A stretch of DNA of 64,000 bases from Oceanihabitans sp. 2_MG-2023 (GTDB taxonomy: Bacteria; Bacteroidota; Bacteroidia; Flavobacteriales; Flavobacteriaceae), in NCBI RefSeq assembly GCF_030547245.1, contig NZ_JAUOQT010000004.1, forward strand, positions 5,001 to 69,000, given 5' to 3'. The notes beneath the pieces were generated by a model. The model searched no databases. It was not told the origin of the DNA and saw only the letters and a program-made list of their open reading frames with translations. Shown one piece after another: positions 1-10,235 of this stretch (within the stretch, counting starts at the first letter, position 1; each line of letters begins with the position of its first letter). The position numbers were made by a program, and so were the translations under genes.

Positions 1-104
1 TTCTTTAAAGGGTCGTAGGAGATGACTACGTTGATAGGTCATAGGTGTAAAGGCAGTAATGTCATAGCCGAGTGATACTAATAACCCATAGGCTTATTGT
101 ACGC
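1..104 (+). rRNA. 23S ribosomal RNA, 3' end (partial)
   Basis: The window opens inside a large-subunit rRNA gene. The stretch with the GTAAAGGCAGTAATGTCATA core and the terminal CGAGTGATACTAATAACCC motif is the conserved 3' end of Bacteroidota 23S rRNA. The end is placed after the ACGC near base 104 by resemblance to relatives, so it is accurate to a few bases only. The 5' part lies outside the window. It is followed by a 5S gene in the same direction, the usual order of a ribosomal operon. Confidence 0.93.
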
Positions 105-189
105 CTGTTTTTTATAAAGTTCCATACAATTATTATAAACAATCATGTTATTTTTTCAATATGTTAAGATATTTATCTTTCAATATGCT

Positions 190-240
190 TTTAAAGCTTA
201 TAAGAAAGAGATCCCGTAACAAATGCGGGACTAAAGCTTA
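190..240 (+). other. 23S-5S spacer hairpin, probable processing site
   Basis: The spacer contains a short hairpin (TCCCG near 212 pairing with CGGGA near 226), enclosed by two AAGCTT blocks (about 194 and 234) that can pair with each other. The structure lies immediately before the mature 5S start. A structured element here would suit rRNA maturation by an endoribonuclease. The pairing is visible in the sequence; the role is inference. Confidence 0.4.
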
Positions 241-344
241 AGGTGATTATAGCGATGGGGCTCACCTCTTACCATTCCGAACAGAGAAGTTAAGCCCATT
301 TGCGCCGATGGTACTACATTGTGGAAGAGTAGGTCGTCGCCTTT
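239..344 (+). rRNA. 5S ribosomal RNA
   Basis: This is a complete 5S rRNA. It has the terminal helix AAGGTGA / TCGCCTT, the highly conserved CCATTCCGAACAGAGAAGTTAAG core, and the GCGCCGATGGTACT block seen in flavobacterial 5S genes. Ends are set by the terminal helix and may be off by one or two bases. It is transcribed with the upstream 23S gene and followed at once by a strong terminator. No tRNA gene is present between 23S and 5S or after 5S. Confidence 0.96.
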
Positions 345-346
345 TT

Positions 347-385
347 TAAACCCTTCAATATTTATTTATTGAAGGGTTTTTTTTA
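347..385 (+). terminator. Rho-independent terminator of the rRNA operon
   Basis: A 13-bp perfect stem (348-360 with 368-380) with a 7-base loop is followed by a run of eight T. It lies directly after the 5S gene and closes the ribosomal operon. Confidence 0.93.
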
Positions 386-472
386 TATACTATAATTTGT
401 AAGGCTACTTGGATTATAAGACTAAATATAAATAAATTTTAATATTAAAATTATTTAGTTAAATTAGTCTTT

Positions 473-973
473 ATGGATATAGTTATCAAATCTACCTTAA
501 ATACGCTTAGTAAATCCCAAGTTTTATTATCTAAACTATCGAATGATCAACTTGGAGATATTTCAGTACCTCCATATTTTTCTAGTGTTGGCTCGCATAT
601 AAGACATATTCTAGATTTTTATAACTGTATTTTTAGTGAAGTTAATAGAGAAATAGATTTAACAGCCAGAAATAGAAATGTTGATGTGGAAACGTGTTGT
701 GATACTGCAACTTGTTATTTAAACACTTTAATAGAAAAGGTTAGTAAGCTAAAAGGGACAGAAATAAACAGAGAAGTTTTTGTTATAGATGATTTAGGTA
801 TGGGAAAAACAAAATTGAATTATACGTTCTCTGCAATCCTAGCTCAAGCTAATAGCCATACTATTCACCATTATGCAATAATAAGTTATATTTTGGATCG
901 AATTGATGTAGAAATTGAAGATGAAACATTTGGTTATAACCCTACTACTCCAAGACAAATAATTTTGAAATAA
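473..973 (+). CDS. DinB-like family protein
   Basis: A 166-residue soluble protein with the look of the DinB/YfiT four-helix fold. The expected metal-binding histidines are present: an HIRHILDFY segment near residues 43-51 and HTIHHY near 128-133. Members of this superfamily bind a divalent metal and often act as thiol-dependent transferases, but the substrate here cannot be told. It starts at ATG 473, about 90 bases after the rRNA terminator, so it has its own promoter. Its stop codon directly abuts the stop codon of the convergent gene on the minus strand. The assignment to the superfamily is good; the function is unknown. Confidence 0.75.
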   Translation: MDIVIKSTLNTLSKSQVLLSKLSNDQLGDISVPPYFSSVGSHIRHILDFYNCIFSEVNREIDLTARNRNVDVETCCDTATCYLNTLIEKVSKLKGTEINREVFVIDDLGMGKTKLNYTFSAILAQANSHTIHHYAIISYILDRIDVEIEDETFGYNPTTPRQIILK

Positions 974-1207
974 CTATTTTTTTTTAAACATACTATTCAT
1001 AATAGTGTTTAAGCCTTTAAAGGCAAAAAATATTGCAGAAGCACAAATAATAATTCCTAAAATTATAAGTGGAATATATAAAGGTTTATCTTCATTGGTA
1101 AAAGCGACATAGAGTAGTGAAGGTCCAAGAAACATGCAAATAAGAGTTATTCCCATTGTCTTGATTCCTTTTACAAGAATATCTTTATCTGTTTTATTCG
1201 TTTCCAT
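974..1207 (-). CDS. Small two-helix membrane protein (DUF6095-like)
   Basis: A 77-residue protein with two hydrophobic helices (about residues 15-37 and 42-65) and basic ends, including a terminal FKKK. It resembles the short flavobacterial membrane proteins classed as DUF6095, a name I give from memory. The start ATG lies 14 bases inside the end of murQ, so the two genes are probably translated from one transcript. No catalytic motif is visible. A link to cell-wall recycling through murQ is only suggested by the overlap. Confidence 0.65.
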   Translation of the reverse strand: METNKTDKDILVKGIKTMGITLICMFLGPSLLYVAFTNEDKPLYIPLIILGIIICASAIFFAFKGLNTIMNSMFKKK

Positions 1208-2015
1208 CTTTGTAATTTTTAATAGCAGCTCTTACACTTTTATGTTTGTTTAATAACTTGGAGGCTAATCCCTTAGTAATATTTAATTCTTGTTTTATCA
1301 TTCTAATACCTCTGTCTACAAGTTTATTATTACTTAATTGCATATCTACCATTTTATTTCCTTTGACATGGCCTAATTGAATCATAGTACTTGTCGTAAT
1401 CATGTTTAAAACCAGTTTTTGTGCTGTACCTGCCTTCATTCTAGAACTGCCGGTTACAAATTCTGGACCTACAATTACTTCAATTGGAAATTTTGCTGTT
1501 TTAGATAAAGGACTGTCTTGATTACATGTTATACAACCTGTAATTATATTATTTTGATTGCATTTTTCTAGAGCAGCTATTACGTAAGGAGTAGTTCCTG
1601 ATGCTGCAATGCCAATAGCAACATCTTTGTCACTAATATTATATTCTTGTAAATCTTTCCAACCTAGGTTTGTAGAATCTTCTGCAAACTCTACAGCGCT
1701 TCTAATTGCTGTATCACCTCCAGCAATGATGCCAATAACTAAATCGTGTGATACACCAAATGTTGGTGGGCATTCGCTTGCATCTAAAATTCCTAATCGT
1801 CCACTTGTTCCTGCTCCTAAATAAAATAAACGTCCTCCAGATTTTAATTTTTCTACAATTTTAGATACTAATTTTTCTATTTGAGGTAATGCTTTATCTA
1901 CAGCTAATGGTACTGTTTTGTCCTCTTTATTTATGTTTTGAAGCAATTCGTTAATAGTCATCTTTTCTAGATGATTATAGTTTGAATCTTGTTCTGTGGT
2001 TTTAATGAATGTCAT
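1194..2015 (-). CDS. murQ: N-acetylmuramic acid 6-phosphate etherase
   Basis: MurQ cleaves the lactyl ether of N-acetylmuramic acid 6-phosphate, giving GlcNAc 6-phosphate and lactate during peptidoglycan recycling in the cytoplasm. The SIS-type sugar isomerase fold is clear from the GAGTSGRLGILDASECPPTF block, GIIAGGD, AASGTTPYV and the TGSSRMKAGTAQK block. The start is set at ATG 2015 (MTFIKTTEQDS), giving 273 residues, close to family length. The open frame continues upstream to 2198, but that extension reads through an intergenic repeat and has no similarity to MurQ. The gene overlaps the small membrane protein downstream. Confidence 0.93.
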   Translation of the reverse strand: MTFIKTTEQDSNYNHLEKMTINELLQNINKEDKTVPLAVDKALPQIEKLVSKIVEKLKSGGRLFYLGAGTSGRLGILDASECPPTFGVSHDLVIGIIAGGDTAIRSAVEFAEDSTNLGWKDLQEYNISDKDVAIGIAASGTTPYVIAALEKCNQNNIITGCITCNQDSPLSKTAKFPIEVIVGPEFVTGSSRMKAGTAQKLVLNMITTSTMIQLGHVKGNKMVDMQLSNNKLVDRGIRMIKQELNITKGLASKLLNKHKSVRAAIKNYKDGNE

Positions 2016-2039
2016 TTTGTAAAAATACGAATTTTGTTT

Positions 2040-2140
2040 TGCGTTAGTGATGGAAACGGCATCCTTTTGTTTTTTTACAAAAGATATAGTGTACAGCACG
2101 ACCTTGCAAAACCATAAAGTTTTGTAAGGTAACGCCCAAA
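2040..2140 (-). repeat. Two-hairpin intergenic element, copy A
   Basis: Read on the minus strand this begins TTTGGGCGTTACC, forms a first stem (CCTTACAAAAC with GTTTTGCAAGG, one mismatch), passes through GTCGTGCTGTAC, forms a second stem (CTTTTGT with ACAAAAG), and ends CCATCACTAACGCA. The same order of parts and nearly the same ends occur at 9566-9700. It resembles a repeat I recall from many Bacteroidota intergenic regions. It sits between murQ and the DUF4249 gene and has been swept into over-extended reading frames. Confidence 0.7.
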
Positions 2141-2145
2141 TTAAT

Positions 2146-2961
2146 TTATTGGATAGTATACTGTATTTCGGCAACTTCGGAAAGCCTAAAATAACCAAAC
2201 GGAAAATTTTCTGGATTGGTTAGGTTAATGCAATTACCGCGAACGGTTGCTGGTTGGGTTTCAAAAGGACCTCCACCATCATCGCTGGTTTGTTGCAAGA
2301 GTAAAAACATGAATTCGTAAAAACGTTCTGAAACTCCAAAATGTTTAGCTGTTATAGTATCTCCAGGCTCTAGGTCTTCTTCTATATATAGGCCAAAAAT
2401 TTGATTACCGTTAATAAATTCGTCGGTAAGCGTATCTAATACTGGGGAATCCTCTATGCTTGACACATATTCGAAAAAATAATAATTTTCTTGTTCTGCT
2501 GGATCTGTAAAATAGACTTTTATTTCTGTTTCTTCACCAGTAAAACCACCATTGAGTTCTTGCTCTACGAAATCAATTTCACTAACCGATTTTAATGTTT
2601 CGGTTGCGTTATATACTTCATCATTGTAAATAATGGTTAGATTATAAACACCGTTAATTTCTGGAATAAATGTATTGTTTTGGTAAATTCCTGTTTGACC
2701 ATCTTCCACAAAATCAAATGTATTATTATTTAAATCAGTAATACTTACTTGAGCATTATTTGCTGGTGGAATTAGGTCTTCATAAAAATCGGCAGATAAA
2801 GTAAGTTTTATGGATTGTTCATTTCCTGGGGTATCTTTTAACCAATTTATAGATGCATCTATAACTAACTTTGGGGATTCGGTAGGTACGTTTATATCTA
2901 TGACATCTTCACAAGAGAATGTAAAAACACATAGTAATATTAGTATTATAACTTGCTTCAT
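2146..2961 (-). CDS. DUF4249 outer-membrane lipoprotein, TonB receptor partner
   Basis: A 271-residue lipoprotein. The start at ATG 2961 gives MKQVIILILLCVFTFSCEDV, a clean signal peptide with the lipobox cysteine at residue 17; the longer frame upstream lacks this logic. The following ESPKLVIDASINW and the beta-rich body match DUF4249, a family commonly encoded beside TonB-dependent receptors in Bacteroidota and thought to act as surface-exposed partners, as SusD does for SusC. The gene lies only 4 bases after the receptor stop, so the two form one operon. The transported substrate is unknown. Confidence 0.85.
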   Translation of the reverse strand: MKQVIILILLCVFTFSCEDVIDINVPTESPKLVIDASINWLKDTPGNEQSIKLTLSADFYEDLIPPANNAQVSITDLNNNTFDFVEDGQTGIYQNNTFIPEINGVYNLTIIYNDEVYNATETLKSVSEIDFVEQELNGGFTGEETEIKVYFTDPAEQENYYFFEYVSSIEDSPVLDTLTDEFINGNQIFGLYIEEDLEPGDTITAKHFGVSERFYEFMFLLLQQTSDDGGGPFETQPATVRGNCINLTNPENFPFGYFRLSEVAEIQYTIQ

Positions 2962-2965
2962 TTTC

Positions 2966-5341
2966 TTAAAATTTAAAATTATAGGATACAGAAGGAATGA
3001 TACCAAAAATAGAGAGTTTAACAGCTTCGTTTGTTCCTGTATCGGAGTTTTCTCTAAAGCTTATGGATGCTGCATTACGTCTGTTATACATATTATAAAC
3101 ACCAAAAACCCAATAACTTTGTAATCCTTTTTTCTTGTCTGGTTTTCGTGTGTAATTTGCTGAGATATCTAAACGATGATAGCTAGGTAGTCTGTATTCG
3201 TTTCTATTGGTATAACTCGGTATGGTTAAATCATTATATTCGTATTGTCCGTTAGGATAGGTTACTGGTTGTCCAGATTGAAATATAAAGTTGGCATTAA
3301 AGGTCCATTTTTTATTTAGATCATAGCTAGCTGTAACAGAAATATCGTGTGTTTTATCGTAAGGCGTATTGTACCAATCTCCATTATTTATTCCGGTTTC
3401 TATTGCTGTTCTGCCAGGTGTTTGCTGTTCGGATTTAGAAAGAGTATAAGCAAACCAACCTTTAAAACGACCTTCATTTTTTCGGAATAAAATTTCTAAA
3501 CCATAAGCTCTTGCTCTTCCGTTTAAAATAATTTGTTCGATAGCATCATTCGCAATTAAATTTGCACCATCTATATAATCTATTCTGTTTTTTATTTTTT
3601 TATAAAAGGATTCCACTTCTAGGGAATAAGTTCTGTCTTTAAAATTTTTAAAATAACCAATAGCAACTTGATCTAAAATTTGTGGTTTTGCATACTGTCC
3701 GCTTGGTGTCCAAACATCTAATGGTGTAGGAGAACTAGTGTTAGAAAGTAAATGTAAATACTGACTTAGTTTGTTATAACTAGCTTTTATAGAAGAATTT
3801 TCATTTAATTGATAGGCTAATGCAAGTCTTGGTTCTAGATTGCCGAATGATTTTAGAACTTCACTTCTACTGTAGGATTCGGTGTCTATAGGATCTGCTT
3901 TTTCATAAATTTGAAGTGCTTCGTTAAAAATAATAGGGTTATCATTTTCGTAAATATTTAATTCTTTTTGACCTAAACGTAAAAAGGAACTATAACGCAA
4001 ACCGTAAGAGGCGGTTAATTTTTTGGTTAATTTATGTTCGGCATCGATATAAACCGCATTTTCAAAAGCATATTTATCTATTAATTTTCTAGGGTTTATT
4101 CCTGAAGTTTCACTAGAAGGTTCAATCTCACCAGGATTAAATTTATGGTAGATACTGTTTAAACCATATTGTAATTTTATTTTATCGTTTAAGTAATGTT
4201 TTAAGTCGTATTTAAAATTGAAGTTTCTAATACCAGAATTCCAATTAAACTCAATGAAATCTAAATTTAGTCCATAGTAATAATCGGAATATATTAATGA
4301 CATATTGGAAAATAATTTATCAGAAAATAAATGATTCCATCTAAAGTTTAAAACGGAATTACCATAGGTATTTTTAAAACTTTCGCTAATGCTAAATACA
4401 TCTCTGCCAAAGTAACCGGATAAATATACATTATTGTTTTTATTGATTTTATAGCTTATTTTGGTGTTTAAATCATAGAAATATGCTTTGCTATCTATAT
4501 CGAAAAGTGGGAGAAATAAATGCGCATAAGACGATCTTCCTCCTAAAAGAAAAGAGGCTTTATCTTTTTTAATTGGACCTTCTAATAAAAGTCTACTGGA
4601 AACAATACCAATACCACCATTAGCATGAAAACCATTACTGTTTCCTTCTTTTTGATAGATATCTAAAACGGAAGAAACACGTCCTCCATAACGAGCAGGA
4701 ATACCTCCTTTGTATAGTTTTAAATCTTTGATAGCATCTGGGTTGAATACCGAAAAGAAACCAAATAAATGGGAAGAGTTGTAGATAGTAGCTTCGTCTA
4801 GTAAAATTAAATTTTGGTCAGCGGCACCACCACGAACATTAAAGCCTGAAGCACCTTCGCCAGCAGTAGTAACACCTGGGAGCATAGTTATAGCTTTTAT
4901 AACATCTGGTTCGCCAAGTATGGCAGGAATTTGTTTAATGGTACTTGAAGAGAGTGCATTGACACTCATTTGTGGCTTTTTAATATTTAATCTCTCTACA
5001 TTTTCTTTAATTACAACTTCTTCTAGATTTTGAGTAGCTTCTTCTAAATAGTAATTTTTTGTAATGTCTTGCGAAAGGTTAATTGTTTCGACAACATCTG
5101 CAAAACCAATATAACTAATAATTATTTTGTAGTCTCCTTTTGGTACTGTAATAGAGTAAAAACCATATTCATTTGTTGTTGTTCCTGTTTGTAATTCTGG
5201 GATGATGATGTTTACGCTAATAAGTGTTTCATTACTTACTGCCTCTTGAATAGTACCGCTTAAAGTGACTTTTTCTTGCGCAATTATGGAGGATACATTA
5301 AAACAAAAGAATAGAAGTAAATTAATTATTTTCTTTGACAT
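2966..5341 (-). CDS. TonB-dependent outer-membrane receptor with carboxypeptidase-like N domain
   Basis: A 791-residue outer-membrane receptor. A signal peptide ends at SSIIAQ (about residue 22). It is followed by a carboxypeptidase regulatory-like beta domain (TLSGTIQEAVSNETLISVNI... to about 105), a plug domain (PAILGEPDVIKAITMLPGV, GFNVRGGAADQNLILLDE, about 140-230) and a beta-barrel ending in a terminal phenylalanine (SVSYNFKF). Such receptors import large or metal-bound substrates using TonB energy. The paired DUF4249 lipoprotein supports this class. No substrate can be inferred. The gene begins shortly after the isocitrate dehydrogenase terminator, so it has its own promoter. Confidence 0.93.
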   Translation of the reverse strand: MSKKIINLLLFFCFNVSSIIAQEKVTLSGTIQEAVSNETLISVNIIIPELQTGTTTNEYGFYSITVPKGDYKIIISYIGFADVVETINLSQDITKNYYLEEATQNLEEVVIKENVERLNIKKPQMSVNALSSSTIKQIPAILGEPDVIKAITMLPGVTTAGEGASGFNVRGGAADQNLILLDEATIYNSSHLFGFFSVFNPDAIKDLKLYKGGIPARYGGRVSSVLDIYQKEGNSNGFHANGGIGIVSSRLLLEGPIKKDKASFLLGGRSSYAHLFLPLFDIDSKAYFYDLNTKISYKINKNNNVYLSGYFGRDVFSISESFKNTYGNSVLNFRWNHLFSDKLFSNMSLIYSDYYYGLNLDFIEFNWNSGIRNFNFKYDLKHYLNDKIKLQYGLNSIYHKFNPGEIEPSSETSGINPRKLIDKYAFENAVYIDAEHKLTKKLTASYGLRYSSFLRLGQKELNIYENDNPIIFNEALQIYEKADPIDTESYSRSEVLKSFGNLEPRLALAYQLNENSSIKASYNKLSQYLHLLSNTSSPTPLDVWTPSGQYAKPQILDQVAIGYFKNFKDRTYSLEVESFYKKIKNRIDYIDGANLIANDAIEQIILNGRARAYGLEILFRKNEGRFKGWFAYTLSKSEQQTPGRTAIETGINNGDWYNTPYDKTHDISVTASYDLNKKWTFNANFIFQSGQPVTYPNGQYEYNDLTIPSYTNRNEYRLPSYHRLDISANYTRKPDKKKGLQSYWVFGVYNMYNRRNAASISFRENSDTGTNEAVKLSIFGIIPSVSYNFKF

Positions 5342-5368
5342 GTATTAATAATTTTGAATTAAATGTAT

Positions 5369-5398
5369 AAAAAAAGCTCCTAGAAAGGAGCTTTTTTA
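5369..5398 (-). terminator. Rho-independent terminator after icd
   Basis: A 10-bp stem (5371-5380 with 5387-5396) with a 6-base loop is flanked by A and T runs. On the minus strand it lies 14 bases beyond the stop codon of isocitrate dehydrogenase and separates it from the TonB receptor gene. Confidence 0.85.
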
Positions 5399-5411
5399 GA
5401 TTAATTTTGAA

Positions 5412-7670
<2,259 letters not shown>

Positions 7671-7687
7671 TTAAAATTTAAGCTTAG

Positions 7688-7717
7688 CAAATATACAAAA
7701 AAGCACTAGTTAATCGA
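7688..7717 (-). promoter_or_regulatory. Promoter of icd
   Basis: On the minus strand TATATTTG (7688-7695) matches the Bacteroidota -7 element exactly, and TCG at 7715-7717, 19 bases upstream, is one change from the -33 TTG. The start codon lies 47 bases downstream. Confidence 0.6.
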
Positions 7718-7789
7718 AATAAGTATAGTTTTGATACATCATATTTAAGAAGATTTTAATAAAAGAGAATTATTATTACGAAATATGTT

Positions 7790-8362
7790 TTATTCCACCT
7801 TAATTCTGTACATACTTAAAAGGCCCAATAATCCATTTTTACTAAATTTTGCAGCTTTTATTTTGTTTTTTTCTGGATGGATGGTATAATTTTTTGCAGT
7901 TGTAAAATCTGCCTTTTCAAGGTTTGAGTTGTCAAAGATGGCTTCCAATAAATTACAGCTAGAGAATTTAGCATTCGTTAGGTTTGTTTCTGTAAAATCA
8001 ACAGATTCTAGATTACAAGTATTAAAAAAAGTATTTTTAATATCTAATAAATAAAAGGAAGATAGACTTAAATTACAATCTTTAAAATTTAGTTCTAGTA
8101 GAAAGGAATTACATTCGTTAAAAGGAAAGCCAATCATTTTACAATTAATAAAGTTTATATCTTTAAATGTTACTCCCTTAACTTTAACGTTACTTAAATT
8201 ACAATCTATAAATTCACATTCTAAAAACGAATTGTTTGTTAAGTAGCTATTAGTAAAAATACAATTTATAAAGGTACAATTATCGTACTCGGCTTTTGCT
8301 AATTCTGTAGTAGTATAATCTTTATTTTTGTAAGTTATATCGTTTATAAAAGGAAGGTTCAT
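7790..8362 (-). CDS. Pentapeptide-repeat protein
   Basis: A 190-residue protein built from pentapeptide repeats of the A(N/D)LxX type. The hydrophobic centre recurs every five residues (CTFINCIFTNSYLTNNSFLE..., and later LESVDFTETNLTNAKFSS). Many positions are cysteine, as in several flavobacterial members. Pentapeptide proteins fold into a right-handed square beta-helix. Some mimic DNA and shield gyrase (Qnr, MfpA), but most have no known role, and nothing here points to gyrase protection. There is no signal peptide. It stands alone, between a hairpin upstream and the icd promoter region downstream. Confidence 0.85.
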   Translation of the reverse strand: MNLPFINDITYKNKDYTTTELAKAEYDNCTFINCIFTNSYLTNNSFLECEFIDCNLSNVKVKGVTFKDINFINCKMIGFPFNECNSFLLELNFKDCNLSLSSFYLLDIKNTFFNTCNLESVDFTETNLTNAKFSSCNLLEAIFDNSNLEKADFTTAKNYTIHPEKNKIKAAKFSKNGLLGLLSMYRIKVE

Positions 8363-8417
8363 TTAAAAATATAATAAGGATTGTTTTTGTAAATGTATAG
8401 AAAGCATATATAACACA

Positions 8418-8460
8418 AAAGCCATATCACATAGAATTTAATCTAGTGGGATATGGCTTT
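8418..8460. terminator. Orphan hairpin, possible bidirectional terminator
   Basis: AAAGCCATATC (8418-8428) pairs perfectly with GATATGGCTTT (8450-8460), and the loop holds a further short stem. T-rich tracts follow on both strands. It lies upstream of the pentapeptide gene start, so it terminates no gene I can see. If it works as a terminator it implies an unannotated transcript entering from the right. Confidence 0.45.
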
Positions 8461-9010
8461 CTTTGAAATAGTTAGGCATGATCCATTTAACATTGATTTA
8501 AAATTTTCATATTAAAACAATTATGGTTTCAAGTTTCACTATATCAATAAACATTTTATGTTGTAACTTTCAAAATGTATTGACTTGTTACTAAAATGTT
8601 TCTGTTAATTGTTTTTCTTGATATTTATTTTTTTTGTTTCACTTTCGTGATACATTTCTATTAAATATTACTTTTTTTAATAGTTTTCACTTTCGTGTCA
8701 ACTACTTATTAAAGCTTTCCATTTTACTAGTTACTATCTGCCTAAGCATATACTACTTTTTAAAACTTCATGATTTTTCAGTGAATCACATTTACACATG
8801 TTACTTTAAAACCTCAAAAAACAATTAAATAAAGAACGTTTCTCTATAGAATTTCAATTTTCATTCTCTTTAACAAGAAACTCACAGTTGTGATTTGTAA
8901 TTCTTTAGCTAATATACAACAAGAACTTAAAACAACAAACGCTTCAAGGTGTTAGTTATCAACGTTTTGTAAACAAGAGTTATTAACTTTTGTTGATAAC
9001 ATGGAGACGA
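8461..9010. other. AT-rich gene-free region with direct repeats and DnaA-box-like motifs
   Basis: About 550 bases without a convincing gene. TTTCACTTTCGTG occurs twice (8637-8649 and 8685-8697), 48 bases apart. Near the right end GTTATCAAC (8955-8963) and its inverse GTTGATAAC (8992-9000) flank GTTATTAAC (8979-8987); these resemble relaxed DnaA boxes. A 64-codon frame at 8634-8828 exists, but it has no supporting features. I see no clear promoter of the TAnnTTTG type on either strand. The role is unknown. Confidence 0.5.
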
Positions 9011-9040
9011 AAAAAAGCCCTGATTTCTCAGGGCTTTTAA
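9011..9040 (-). terminator. Rho-independent terminator after rplS
   Basis: An 11-bp perfect stem (9013-9023 with 9028-9038) with a 4-base loop, A/T flanked, lies about 20 bases beyond the rplS stop codon on the minus strand. Confidence 0.9.
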
Positions 9041-9059
9041 AAATAATATTAAACGTTTA

Positions 9060-9413
9060 TTAAGAACGTCTCTTTTCTGTAATTCTAGCTTTCTTACCAG
9101 TAAGACCTCTAAAGTAGAAGATACGTGCTCTACGTACTTTACCTCTTTTGTTTACTTCTACTTTTTGTAAAGCAGGTAAGTTTACAGGGAAAATACGTTC
9201 TACACCAACAGTTCCAGACATTTTTCTAATAGTAAATGTCTCTGATGATCCAGTTCCTCTGCGTTGTAAAACAACACCTCTAAAGAACTGTGTACGTACT
9301 TTTTCTCCTTCTCTAATTTCGTAATACACTGTAATAGTGTCTCCAGCTCCAAACTCTGGAAAGTCTTTTCTTGTTACAAACTCGTCTTGTACAAATTTTA
9401 TTAAAGATTCCAT
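9060..9413 (-). CDS. rplS: 50S ribosomal protein L19
   Basis: A 117-residue ribosomal protein located at the 30S-50S interface. The family motifs are clear: FGAGDTITVYYEIREGEK, QFFRGVVLQRRG, ETFTIRKMSGTVGVERIFP and RGKVRRARIFYFRGLTGKKARI. It has its own strong promoter upstream and a terminator downstream, so it is a single-gene unit here, unlike the rpsP-rimM-trmD-rplS operon of E. coli. trmD is nevertheless near, separated by a GyrI-like gene and repeat copy B. Confidence 0.98.
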   Translation of the reverse strand: MESLIKFVQDEFVTRKDFPEFGAGDTITVYYEIREGEKVRTQFFRGVVLQRRGTGSSETFTIRKMSGTVGVERIFPVNLPALQKVEVNKRGKVRRARIFYFRGLTGKKARITEKRRS

Positions 9414-9485
9414 CTTTATTAATTTTTATTAGTTATTTCAAGGCAACATTCGCGATTCTCGCCAGAGGTTAGCTCAAAAGTGGTG

Positions 9486-9515
9486 CAAATATAGATATAA
9501 AAATACAATTACCAA
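9486..9515 (-). promoter_or_regulatory. Promoter of rplS
   Basis: On the minus strand the -33 TTG (9513-9515) and the -7 element TATATTTG (9486-9493) are separated by exactly 19 bases, the textbook Bacteroidota arrangement. It lies about 70 bases before the rplS start codon. Confidence 0.85.
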
Positions 9516-9565
9516 GCAACAAAATAAAAAATAAATAAACTTTTTAAACTTATGAATTATAAGGG

Positions 9566-9700
9566 TTTGGGCGTTACTTTTTGTAAGTATATTTAGGTGC
9601 TCAATACACAATAGCAACACAAAAAGTCAGGCTTTCCAGGCTCGCTTTTTTTTTAAAAATAACAAAAAAGAGCTCAAACAACCTTTCAATCCTTAACGCA
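9566..9700 (+). repeat. Two-hairpin intergenic element, copy B
   Basis: It begins TTTGGGCGTTAC, has a first stem ACTTTTTGT (9576-9584 region) with ACAAAAAGT near 9626, then GTCAGGCTTTCC, then an A/T stem (CTTTTTTTT with AAAAAAG), and ends CAATCCTTAACGCA. Ends and layout match copy A at 2040-2140, although the stems differ in sequence yet still pair. It fills most of the 317-base gap between rplS and the GyrI-like gene; I see nothing else in that gap besides the rplS promoter. Confidence 0.65.
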
Positions 9701-9730
9701 GCAATCTGTTTCTAACTTATATATTGTTTA

Positions 9731-10210
9731 TTATTTTTGCTTTATAGGTAGGTATACATCTTCTTCAGATGCTGGTGAATCATGAATATATTTCTGTCCT
9801 AGTACATTAAAATGAAGCCTGTTATCTAGTGCATATTCCGAACTTGGTAACCATTCGGTAAAAATGTATTGCATCATTTTAGAAAAATCTTTTGCTAATC
9901 CTTTATAGGTAAAAACAGCATATAAACCACTAGCTATAGTTATACTTTGCATGCCTTCAGGAATGTTCTCTGTATTTTCAACTTCTAAAGTTGCCCATTT
10001 TTTAAAGTTATTATTAGGGTTAAAATTTTTAAAATAATCCACATTATATTCTGTTACTTCGTATATATCTGAACCAATAGTAGTTTTTATTAAGTTTCTA
10101 TTTGGCATAAAACCAGAAAACAATTCGAAAGTTTTGTTATCTATTAAAGACATTTTAACAGCTTTTCCAACTAATTTTTTTTCAGATACAGTCTCTATTC
10201 TTGGTAGCAT
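9731..10210 (-). CDS. GyrI-like small-molecule-binding domain protein
   Basis: A 159-residue stand-alone GyrI-like (AraC effector-binding, SOUL-type) domain. The typical second half is seen in ASGLYAVFTYKG and IFTEWLPSSEYALDNRLHF. There is no DNA-binding domain attached. Members of this fold bind hydrophobic small molecules, and some hydrolyse them. It lies 25 bases after trmD and could share its transcript. The ligand is unknown; a regulator or detoxification role would be inference. Confidence 0.78.
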   Translation of the reverse strand: MLPRIETVSEKKLVGKAVKMSLIDNKTFELFSGFMPNRNLIKTTIGSDIYEVTEYNVDYFKNFNPNNNFKKWATLEVENTENIPEGMQSITIASGLYAVFTYKGLAKDFSKMMQYIFTEWLPSSEYALDNRLHFNVLGQKYIHDSPASEEDVYLPIKQK

Positions 10211-10235
10211 ATGTGGATTTTAAAATGGTTTTTAA

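Noticed and set aside
8634-8828. 64-codon plus-strand frame in the long intergenic region
   Set aside because: It starts within one of the direct repeats, is dominated by F, L and T as expected of AT-rich noncoding DNA, and has no promoter of the local type or neighbour that supports it.
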